Positions 25,946 to 31,517 of a stretch of DNA of 35,237 nucleotides are shown one piece after another. The notes under the pieces are model-generated. The model saw only the letters and a program-made list of their open reading frames with translations. It did not search any database and was not told where the DNA came from. The translations under genes were made by a program, and so were the position numbers. This stretch comes from Acidobacteriota bacterium. GTDB lineage: Bacteria; Acidobacteriota; Terriglobia; Bryobacterales; Bryobacteraceae. Where the stretch lies: contig VFZO01000034.1 of the NCBI GenBank assembly GCA_016871155.1, forward strand, positions 1 through 35,237. The letters run 5' to 3'. The stretch's first letter is position 1, and each line of letters starts with the position of its first letter.

Positions 25946-26050
25946 GGCGAGGGACGTGCATCTCAAGAGTACAGCTATCAAAGTTGCTAGGCTCGCTCTG
26001 GTGGAGTTGTCTCCTTACTTTAGGCCCCCGTCGCTGGGGGCCTATTTGTT
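25946..26050 (+). ncRNA. Candidate small RNA ending at an intrinsic terminator
   Basis: A possible promoter reads TTGAAA, 16-nt spacer, TAGATT, with a predicted start near 25946. About 100 nt later comes the terminator hairpin at 26021-26044. GCGAG (about 25948) and CTCGC (about 25993) can pair. No known RNA family was recognised and the promoter is weak, so this rests mostly on the terminator having no upstream gene on its strand. Confidence 0.3.
26021..26050 (+). terminator. Intrinsic terminator
   Basis: A perfect 9-bp stem (TAGGCCCCC / GGGGGCCTA), loop GTCGCT, then TTTGTT. The T-rich side is on the plus strand. There is no annotated plus-strand gene directly upstream. Confidence 0.65.
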
Positions 26051-26100
26051 GTGGTGTGGAAACAAACGATACAAGATACGGTAGACATAAAGAAAAGGTA

Positions 26101-26129
26101 TTGACAGCCAATTCGACTGGATTTAGGAT
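26101..26129 (+). promoter_or_regulatory. sigma70 promoter upstream of the rpmE leader
   Basis: A consensus -35 TTGACA (26101-26106), 17-nt spacer and -10 TAGGAT (26124-26129, 4 of 6). The transcription start should lie near 26136, about 240 nt before the rpmE start codon, giving a long leader. Confidence 0.65.
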
Positions 26130-26145
26130 TGGGCTATCACTGAGG

Positions 26146-26154
26146 AAGGAGGTG
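26146..26154 (+). promoter_or_regulatory. Extended Shine-Dalgarno in the rpmE leader
   Basis: AAGGAGGTG pairs along its whole length with the 3' end of 16S rRNA. The nearest ATG downstream (26165, opening a 15-codon frame to the TGA at 26210-26212) is 12 nt from GGAGG; the 45-codon frame from 26172 is 19 nt away, beyond the usual range. The rpmE ATG is over 200 nt away. Confidence 0.5.
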
Positions 26155-26171
26155 GTCCAGTCACATGGAAA

Positions 26172-26309
26172 ATGGAAGTAGTTCTGGGCGCAGGGAGGTT
26201 GCCGACAGTTGAGTCGGACCTCTTGACGTTCAGGCTTCGTACAGTGTCGAGGCCGCCGTTCCCGTGGACCGGTGCCTCCCTGCGCAACCTGACAATGTTT
26301 GGCATGTAA
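26172..26309 (+). CDS. Possible 45-residue leader peptide before rpmE
   Basis: A short frame in the rpmE leader with start ATG at 26172 and stop TAA at 26307-26309. The peptide ends [20 protein letters not shown] second overlapping frame (26165-26212, 15 residues) fits the strong Shine-Dalgarno better. Neither resembles a family I can name, so one or both may be translated leaders that sense translation, or simply chance. The TAA is the first part of the hairpin at 26308-26345. Confidence 0.25.
   Translation: MEVVLGAGRLPTVESDLLTFRLRTVSRPPFPWTGASLRNLTMFGM
26188..26285 (+). ncRNA. Structured part of the rpmE leader
   Basis: GCGCAGGGAGG (26188-26198) pairs perfectly with CCTCCCTGCGC (26275-26285), enclosing about 76 nt. 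Inside is a 5-bp hairpin CCGAC-AGTTGA-GTCGG (26202-26217). It lies in the transcribed leader after the promoter at 26101. It could be an RNA-based control of rpmE, but no known riboswitch core was recognised. Confidence 0.35.
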
Positions 26310-26345
26310 CACCCACGACGAGGTTCGTCCCTCGTCGTGGGTGTT
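26308..26345 (+). promoter_or_regulatory. 16-bp perfect hairpin before rpmE
   Basis: AACACCCACGACGAGG (26308-26323), loop TTCGTC, then the exact complement (26330-26345). The rpmE ATG is 33 nt downstream. No U-tract follows, so it is a better candidate for an attenuator or protein-binding site than an intrinsic terminator. bL31 autoregulates its mRNA in E. coli; a similar role here is inference. Confidence 0.5.
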
Positions 26346-26377
26346 CGTGTTGTGGTAGACTGTTTTCTGGTACCGAA

Positions 26378-26620
26378 ATGAAAGCTGGAATCCACCCCGC
26401 CTACGAAATTGTCAACGTTGTTTGCGCCTGCGGCACCCAATTCAAAACCCGCTCCGCCCACAAAGGCGACCTTCGTTTGGAAATCTGCTCCGCCTGCCAC
26501 CCCTTCTTCACCGGCCGTCAAAAGCTGGTGGATACCGAAGGCCGTGTGGACCGGTTCCAGAAGATGCTAGCCAAATCGGCAAAACTGAAGGCCTCCCGCG
26601 AGACGGCACCGGTCAACTAA
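26378..26620 (+). CDS. rpmE: 50S ribosomal protein bL31
   Basis: An 80-residue large-subunit protein that bridges the subunits near the central protuberance. The N-terminus [10 protein letters not shown] and the block [13 protein letters not shown] and [13 protein letters not shown] match bL31, including the terminal [10 protein letters not shown]. The four zinc-ligand cysteines are kept (CAC and CSAC), so this is the C+ form that loses zinc to a C- paralog under zinc limitation in other bacteria. The ATG at 26378 gives the family N-terminus. Only weak purine-rich sequence precedes it. A clean terminator follows 18 nt after the stop. Confidence 0.97.
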   Translation: MKAGIHPAYEIVNVVCACGTQFKTRSAHKGDLRLEICSACHPFFTGRQKLVDTEGRVDRFQKMLAKSAKLKASRETAPVN

Positions 26621-26637
26621 AACCGACTGATTCTTCG

Positions 26638-26669
26638 AAACGGCCCAACCCTGCGGTTGGGCCGTTTTT
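26638..26669 (+). terminator. Intrinsic terminator of rpmE
   Basis: A 13-bp stem (AAACGGCCCAACC / GGTTGGGCCGTTT) with loop CTGC and a TTTTT run. The stem-loop begins 17 nt after the rpmE stop. Confidence 0.9.
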
Positions 26670-26685
26670 CGTTCGACCGTCACCT

Positions 26686-26726
26686 CAGGACCTTCGCGGG
26701 CTACTCCCTCCAAAAATAAGGTCCTG
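26686..26726. repeat. Inverted repeat before the CpaE-like gene
   Basis: CAGGACCTT (26686-26694) and AAGGTCCTG (26718-26726) form 9-bp perfect arms 23 nt apart, between the rpmE terminator and the next gene. It could be an operator or a weak hairpin; nothing else supports either. Confidence 0.3.
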
Positions 26727-26790
26727 GTCCTATGCCATTCGGGCCCTTTTCACCTACGTCCCTCGGTTTTACCTTCTTTAGATACCCACT

Positions 26791-27984
26791 ATGTCGATGT
26801 ATCGCATTCAATGCTGCGTGATTTCTCCGTCCTTGCCAGTCGCGACGTTGTTCCGGAGTCAGCTCGAACAATCGGCCTTTGTCGACGGGATTGCTTCGCT
26901 GGCGGAGTACCCCAGTTCCGAAATCATCGGCCGAATGCTGCGCCTCGGCGCGTTGGACTTCGCAATCGTCGATTGCGAGGATTTCACACAGGCTGCGGCG
27001 GTTATGCGCCAGATTCGGACGGAGGGTCCCAACGTCGAAATTATCGCCGTTTGCCAGGAAGAGGTCCGGACGCTCAGCGAACTCCTGCGAATCGGTGTCC
27101 GGGACTACGTTCCGTGCGGCGCGCCGGCGGAGTTGGCTCGCGATACCATCGAACGCTCCATTGAGAAGTTGCGCGGCCGGCCCCAATCGGCCCGTAACGG
27201 TGGAACCATCGCGGCCTTCATTCCCGGAAAGTCCGGGAGCGGCGCCTCGACAATCACGGCCAATACCGCCATGGCCGCCGCGCGCACGCCCGCGAAAAAA
27301 ACGCTTTTGCTGGATCTCGACCGCGAAGCTCCGGTCCAGGCCTTTCTCCACCGTTTGCATCCCGAGCACTTCCTGCAGGAAGCCCTGGCCAATGTGGAAG
27401 ACATGGACCGCTCCATTTGGGACCGGCTGGTCTCTTTGCGGAACGCTCTGGCGATTCTGCCGGCCGAGGCCGATGGCTCCGCGATCGAAGGCGGCAGGAT
27501 GCAGAAGCTCTTGGACTTCGCCCGCCGCCACTACGATCTGGTTTGTGTGGACCTTCCCGGTCCGCTCGACTCGCCGTCGGTCGAAGTATTGTTCGAGGCG
27601 AAGCACGTGTTTATCGCGTGTACGCAAGACTTGGCCGCGGTGCACGTCACGATTCGGACCGTGGACAGGCTCCGCCGCCTGGGCCTGGAAAAAGAGATGC
27701 GCATCCTTTTGAACCGGTACAGCAGGGAGCACGTGATGTCCCGGGAGAGAATTGCCGGCCTGGTAAACCTGCCTGTCGAACTCACCCTGCCAAATGACTA
27801 CAGCGCCATCTGCGCGTCGGTTGAAAAAGGAAAAGCGGTTGACCCGGCCTCCCCGCTCGGAAAGGCGTATGGCAAGCTCGCCCGGACCCTCTTGAACGAG
27901 CGCGCAGAATCGGCACCCAAGGAGCGAAAGTTCCTCGAGTTCCTATACCAGCCCTTCCGCAAAAGTTCATATGCCAGGGCGTAA
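26791..27984 (+). CDS. CpaE/TadZ-like P-loop ATPase with pseudo-receiver domain
   Basis: A 397-residue MinD/ParA-superfamily protein. The N-terminal part (about 5-120) has a receiver-like fold (DFAIVDCEDF, GVRDYVPCGAPAEL). The ATPase domain starts near residue 138 with Walker A GKSGSGAST (146-154), Walker A' LLLDLD (172-177) and a Walker B-like DLVCVDLPGPLDS. In CpaE/TadZ such proteins set the polar site of Flp/Tad pilus assembly. None of the other pilus genes is in the window, so it stands alone here. A near-consensus ribosome site is not seen before the ATG. The gene converges with the Spy-like gene, its TAA stop lying in a palindrome at 27981-27995. Confidence 0.85.
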   Translation: MSMYRIQCCVISPSLPVATLFRSQLEQSAFVDGIASLAEYPSSEIIGRMLRLGALDFAIVDCEDFTQAAAVMRQIRTEGPNVEIIAVCQEEVRTLSELLRIGVRDYVPCGAPAELARDTIERSIEKLRGRPQSARNGGTIAAFIPGKSGSGASTITANTAMAAARTPAKKTLLLDLDREAPVQAFLHRLHPEHFLQEALANVEDMDRSIWDRLVSLRNALAILPAEADGSAIEGGRMQKLLDFARRHYDLVCVDLPGPLDSPSVEVLFEAKHVFIACTQDLAAVHVTIRTVDRLRRLGLEKEMRILLNRYSREHVMSRERIAGLVNLPVELTLPNDYSAICASVEKGKAVDPASPLGKAYGKLARTLLNERAESAPKERKFLEFLYQPFRKSSYARA

Positions 27985-27995
27985 GCCGGGCTTAC
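27981..27995. repeat. Palindrome containing both converging stop codons
   Basis: GTAAGCC-G-GGCTTAC. TAA on the plus strand (27982-27984) ends the CpaE-like gene and TAA on the minus strand (27994-27992) ends the periplasmic-protein gene. It can fold as a 5-bp hairpin on either strand; no U-tract. Confidence 0.4.
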
Positions 27996-28396
27996 TTCGA
28001 AGGGCTGCCGGAGCGGCGGCGGGCGTCGCGCTCGGCGCGCCACAACTCGTATTCTGATTTCTGCTTTTCTTCGAGCACTGCGCGAACCGCATTGATCTGT
28101 TCGGTCTGAATCTGATCCATTTCCGGCCGCGTACGCTCCCGGAATTCCCGGTACTTCTGGCCGGTCTTCTCAAGAATGAGGGCGATCTCGCTGGCCTGCG
28201 CATCGGTCAACTTTAAACGTTCCCGCGCTTCGACTAAATAGCTCTTTCGCCACTCGTCGGCGCTCTGCCGGCGTTCGGGCGCTGTCGCCGCTACGGTCTT
28301 TGCTGTGTACAACCGATGCCCAAATGCACCTACCGCAGCGCCGCCGGCGAACACGAGCGCCAAATACAACGGAATCGACGCGCTGCTTCGCATCAC
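27992..28396 (-). CDS. Exported/anchored Spy-CpxP-like helical protein
   Basis: A 134-residue protein with an N-terminal hydrophobic helix (about 8-26: LYLALVFAGGAAVGAFG) that anchors or exports it. The rest is a charged helical region with LKLTDAQASEIALILEKTGQ and a Glu/Arg-rich second helix (RAVLEEKQKSEYELW), the pattern of periplasmic Spy/CpxP/heavy-metal-resistor proteins with their LT-x-x-Q turn. The family acts as a chaperone or sensor that modulates stress signalling. It overlaps the membrane protein gene before it by ATGA and is third gene of an ECF sigma operon, so a stress-feedback role is likely. Confidence 0.75.
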   Translation of the reverse strand: MMRSSASIPLYLALVFAGGAAVGAFGHRLYTAKTVAATAPERRQSADEWRKSYLVEARERLKLTDAQASEIALILEKTGQKYREFRERTRPEMDQIQTEQINAVRAVLEEKQKSEYELWRAERDARRRSGSPSK

Positions 28397-28725
28397 TCGC
28401 GCTCCATGTCGGCCGAATACGACGCCGGATGGAGATTGGCAATGTCGTCGCTCTCTTCGTTGTCGTCGAGAAGCTGCACGTAGCTTCCGGACAACGGCAT
28501 ATTCCAGTCAAACTGCATGACTCCGAAAAGCAGACACAACGCCATTGAGGCGGCTAGCACGCGCCGGCTCATGGTCGCCCACGCCAGCAATCCACCGCGC
28601 CGCGCCTCGATGCGGCGCCACAGGCCCGGCATGAATTCCGCGCCGCTCTCCACGTCCGGACACGCCTCCCGGTAGGAGGCAAGCAACCGATTTAGCTTTT
28701 GTTCCCGATCCTGTTCCAACGACAT
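28393..28725 (-). CDS. One-pass membrane protein, probable anti-sigma factor
   Basis: A 110-residue protein whose N-terminal half is cytoplasmic (LNRLLASYREACPDVESGAEFMPGLWRRIEARR, the pattern of small anti-sigma domains with a helix that grips region 2/4). One transmembrane helix follows (about 54-70: LAASMALCLLFGVMQF), then a short acidic periplasmic tail. No zinc-binding HxxxCxxC is present. It is directly downstream of the ECF sigma gene (24 nt) and overlaps the Spy-like gene, the usual layout of a sigma/anti-sigma pair. Confidence 0.78.
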   Translation of the reverse strand: MSLEQDREQKLNRLLASYREACPDVESGAEFMPGLWRRIEARRGGLLAWATMSRRVLAASMALCLLFGVMQFDWNMPLSGSYVQLLDDNEESDDIANLHPASYSADMERE

Positions 28726-28749
28726 ACCTTCTCCACCGATTCTAGACGA

Positions 28750-29361
28750 TTATGTTTGCTCGGAGTGAGACCTTGCCGGCTGGGCGGCCTTCGTCTCGTT
28801 CTCTTCGCTTTTCGCGAACGCCTTTAAAACCCGCTGACGAGCCCGGAACAACCGGACTTTCAGCGCATTTTCGTTGACGTGGTACACCGATTCCAACTGC
28901 TTCAACGACAACCCTTCCACTTCCTTCAGTGTCAGCAATACGCGATCCTCTTCACTGACGGCCCCCAATAAGGACTGCACGAAGTCTCGCACTTTCCGCT
29001 TGCGATTGTCCTCCCGCTGCGCCAGCGAACTGGCGTCGGCGTCGGCCATGACAACCTGTTGCTCACTCAAATCCGACATACGCGCTTCCGGCCGCCGCCG
29101 CTGCTTGCGAAGGTAGTCGTAAGCCGCGTTCACCGTCAAACGGTATAGCCACGGTTCGAAAATCTCCGGCTCGCGGAGCTGATCCAGGGAATAGTAGAGG
29201 CGGACGAACACTTCCTGACCTACGTCCTCCACATCCTCGGGCCGCCCGATGAGCCGCGAAATCGTGCCGAGAATCCGCCGGCGGTAGGACTGAACAATCT
29301 GGTTGTATGCCTGATCATCGCCTTGTTTCGCTCGCAGGATCAGTTCGGGTTCAACCAGCAT
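28750..29361 (-). CDS. ECF-type RNA polymerase sigma factor (RpoE-like)
   Basis: A 203-residue ECF sigma factor. Region 2 is in DVEDVGQEVFVRLYYSLDQLREPEIFEPWLYRLTVNAAYDYLRKQRRR, with the usual D-V-x-Q-E-V-F core and WLYRL. Region 4 is in LLTLKEVEGLSLKQLESVYHVNENALKVRLFRARQRVLKAF. A charged linker (SDLSEQQVVMADADA) separates them, and the tail is Ser/Glu-rich. It leads an operon with the anti-sigma-like protein and the Spy-like protein. The sequence differs clearly from the other sigma factor in the window, so the two probably answer different envelope signals. Confidence 0.93.
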   Translation of the reverse strand: MLVEPELILRAKQGDDQAYNQIVQSYRRRILGTISRLIGRPEDVEDVGQEVFVRLYYSLDQLREPEIFEPWLYRLTVNAAYDYLRKQRRRPEARMSDLSEQQVVMADADASSLAQREDNRKRKVRDFVQSLLGAVSEEDRVLLTLKEVEGLSLKQLESVYHVNENALKVRLFRARQRVLKAFAKSEENETKAAQPARSHSEQT

Positions 29362-29508
29362 TATGGCTCGCCGCGTGCGATCACGCCTCGTTCTCTGTGG
29401 AGCCAGCTCACTGGACCGATCTCATTCCGCAGGCTGTCAATCAAATAGGCGTTCGTCCGCTCTCTCAAGGTTACTGCAATTCCAGCCCATTGGCCGAATC
29501 AAGAATCG

Positions 29509-29709
29509 TTAAGCCGCTTCGCTTGCCATCCGGCGGTCCTGTAGCGCTCTGCCGGCCGGCATCCGGGCGATCGAGTCACGGTATTTTTGTAGTCTCTCTA
29601 ATGACTCGATGAGTTCGGTTAGGTTGTCGCGTCGTTCGAGCAGGAATGCCAACTGCTCGGCCGCCGGCGCCTGCCTCAGGCCCGGAGGAAAAAGTTCATG
29701 GGTAGCCAT
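29509..29709 (-). CDS. Small hypothetical protein
   Basis: A 66-residue frame with no recognised family. It is charged and helical (LAFLLERRDNLTELIESLERLQKYRDS), without a signal peptide. A consensus -10 TATAAT (29713-29718 on the minus strand) lies only 3 nt before the ATG, so any transcript would be leaderless or start slightly later; no Shine-Dalgarno is seen. It lies between two stronger genes in a 460-nt gap, with the only other notable point being the AT-rich 29710-29821. Moderate to low support. Confidence 0.45.
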   Translation of the reverse strand: MATHELFPPGLRQAPAAEQLAFLLERRDNLTELIESLERLQKYRDSIARMPAGRALQDRRMASEAA

Positions 29710-29821
29710 ACGATTATAGAACTATCAGTACTTTACCTTACTCACAATAATACCCTTGTACTAGTACATTGGATCGAAGCTTGCACCCTTTTGAGCGTTT
29801 TGATTCAATCAATACCTCCAC

Positions 29822-31462
29822 ATGTCCATTGAGTATGACCGCAGTTTGGATCGTAACCCGGCCAACCATGCCCCCTTAACGCCTCTCAGCTTCCTGACGT
29901 GGGCCGCCGCCGTCTATCCGAATCGCTTCTCCGGCGTGCATGGATCCCGCCGCTTCACTTGGGCCGAGACGTACGCACGCTGCCGCCGCCTTGCGTCCGC
30001 GCTTCGCCGGCTGGGCGTCGAGCGTAATACAACTGTCGCACTGATGACCGCGAATACCCCCGAGATGTACGAGGCGCACTTCGGAATTCCCATGGCGGGC
30101 GGCGTCATCAACACCCTGAACACCCGGCTGGACGCGCCCACTCTGGCATTTATGTTGCGCCATGGCGAAGCCAAAGTGTTGCTCGTGGACGGGCAGTATG
30201 CCTCGGTCATGCGGGAGGCGGTGGCCCAAAGCGGGTTGGAGATTCCCATCGTCGATATCGTCGACCCTCTCTATGACGGCCCCGCCACCCGGATCGGCGG
30301 TTATGAGTATGCGGAGTTTCTCTCCAGCGGCGATCCCTCGTTTCTGTGGGAACCTCCCAAGGACGAGTGGGACGCCATTGCGCTCTCCTACACATCGGGG
30401 ACCACGGGCGACCCCAAGGGCGTGGTAACCCATCATCGTGGCGCGTACCTCGCCGCTCTCGGCAATATTCTGGCCTGGGATATGCCGATGTTCTCCAAAT
30501 ATTTGTGGAGCGTCCCGATGTTCCATTGCAACGGATGGTGCCACGCCTGGGCGTTGGCCGCCCGCGCCGGAACCAACTTTTTCCTCCGCAAGGTCGACGC
30601 CGCTCCGATGCTCGGCCTGATTCGCGATCACACCATCACGCACATGGGCGGTGCGCCGATCGTCTACTCCACGATTCTAGGCGCGCCGGAGTCCTGCTTC
30701 GAGGGCATCCGCCACCCGGTGCATGCCATCATCGCCGGCGCCGCGCCGCCGGTAGCGGTTCTGGAAGCGATGGAGAAACGCGGATTCCAGCTCTATCATG
30801 TCTACGGGCTCACCGAGACCTACGGCCCGGCCACCCTCTGCATGAAACACCCCGAGTGGGATAGCTTGCCGTCCGGCGAACGGGCGCTCTACAACGGACG
30901 CCAGGGTGTGCGGTTCCCGACCGCCGAATCGGTTACGGTGCTGAATCCGGAGACGATGCAGGAAGTCCCGCGCGACGGCGAAACGATGGGCGAAGTGATG
31001 TTCCGGGGCAACCTGACGATGAAGGGCTACCTGAAAAATGCGCCGGCCACCCAGGCGGCCTTCGCCGGCGGCTGGTTCCACTCCGGCGATCTCGGCGTGC
31101 TGCACGCCGACGGCTACATCAAGGTTAAGGATCGGTCGAAAGACGTGATCATTTCGGGTGGCGAGAACATCTCCTCGCTGGAAGTGGAGGATGCGATCCA
31201 CCGGCACACCGCGGTTCTGGCCTGCGCTGTCGTGGCGCGGCCGGATCCGAAATGGGGCGAGTCGCCGGTGGCGTTCGTCGAACTGAAACCCGGCGCGGAA
31301 GCTGGCGAAGCGGAGATCATCGGCCACTGCCAAGCCCTGATCGCCCGCTTCAAATGCCCCAAGCAGGTGATTTTCGGTCCGGTGCCTCGCACGGCCACGG
31401 GCAAGATCCAAAAGTACGTGTTACGAGAGCGGGTTCGCTCGGCGTCGGCGATCGACACCTAA
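29822..31462 (+). CDS. Acyl-CoA synthetase (AMP-forming)
   Basis: A 546-residue member of the adenylate-forming (ANL) superfamily, medium/long-chain acyl-CoA ligase group (AlkK-like). Fatty acid is activated with ATP to acyl-AMP, then joined to CoA. The phosphate loop YTSGTTGDPKG is at 190-200; the active-site region has YHVYGLTETYGPAT, then GWFHSGDLG and KDRSKDVIISGGENIS at about 415-450, and the C-terminal catalytic Lys is in ATGKIQK. No signal peptide. The ATG at 29822 gives the usual family start (DRNPANHAPLTPLSFL); no clear ribosome site precedes it. The Oar receptor gene follows after 55 nt in the same direction. Confidence 0.94.
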   Translation: MSIEYDRSLDRNPANHAPLTPLSFLTWAAAVYPNRFSGVHGSRRFTWAETYARCRRLASALRRLGVERNTTVALMTANTPEMYEAHFGIPMAGGVINTLNTRLDAPTLAFMLRHGEAKVLLVDGQYASVMREAVAQSGLEIPIVDIVDPLYDGPATRIGGYEYAEFLSSGDPSFLWEPPKDEWDAIALSYTSGTTGDPKGVVTHHRGAYLAALGNILAWDMPMFSKYLWSVPMFHCNGWCHAWALAARAGTNFFLRKVDAAPMLGLIRDHTITHMGGAPIVYSTILGAPESCFEGIRHPVHAIIAGAAPPVAVLEAMEKRGFQLYHVYGLTETYGPATLCMKHPEWDSLPSGERALYNGRQGVRFPTAESVTVLNPETMQEVPRDGETMGEVMFRGNLTMKGYLKNAPATQAAFAGGWFHSGDLGVLHADGYIKVKDRSKDVIISGGENISSLEVEDAIHRHTAVLACAVVARPDPKWGESPVAFVELKPGAEAGEAEIIGHCQALIARFKCPKQVIFGPVPRTATGKIQKYVLRERVRSASAIDT

Positions 31463-31486
31463 CCCCAATCCTCCTCGCGGGAGTTG

Positions 31487-31512
31487 TATACTAACGGCCA
31501 ATCCCAGGGAGG
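31487..31512 (+). promoter_or_regulatory. -10 element and ribosome site of the second Oar gene
   Basis: TATACT (31487-31492) is a -10-like box 26 nt before the ATG. AGGGAGG (31506-31512) is a strong ribosome site 5 nt before ATG 31518. No convincing -35 was found. Confidence 0.45.
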
Positions 31513-31517
31513 ATGGC

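Larger units (their letters stand above)
25848..26377. other. 530-nt region without a large gene, densely structured
   Basis: This is the promoter side of the giant heme protein gene (minus) and the leader of rpmE (plus). It holds, in order on the plus strand: a possible promoter and small RNA ending at a terminator (to 26050), an A-rich stretch, a strong promoter (26101-26129), an extended Shine-Dalgarno (26146-26154), nested short reading frames, a long-range stem (26188-26285) and a 16-bp hairpin (26308-26345). The parts are listed separately. Confidence 0.7.

Noticed and set aside
26146..26165. Resemblance to the reverse complement of the 16S rRNA 3' end
   Set aside because: The likeness is explained by an extended Shine-Dalgarno; nothing beyond these bases resembles rRNA.
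25946..26345. tmRNA, 6S RNA, RNase P or SRP RNA in the intergenic region
   Set aside because: I looked for their conserved cores (tmRNA tRNA-like ends, RNase P GAGGAAAGTCC-type core, SRP GGAAG loop) and found none.
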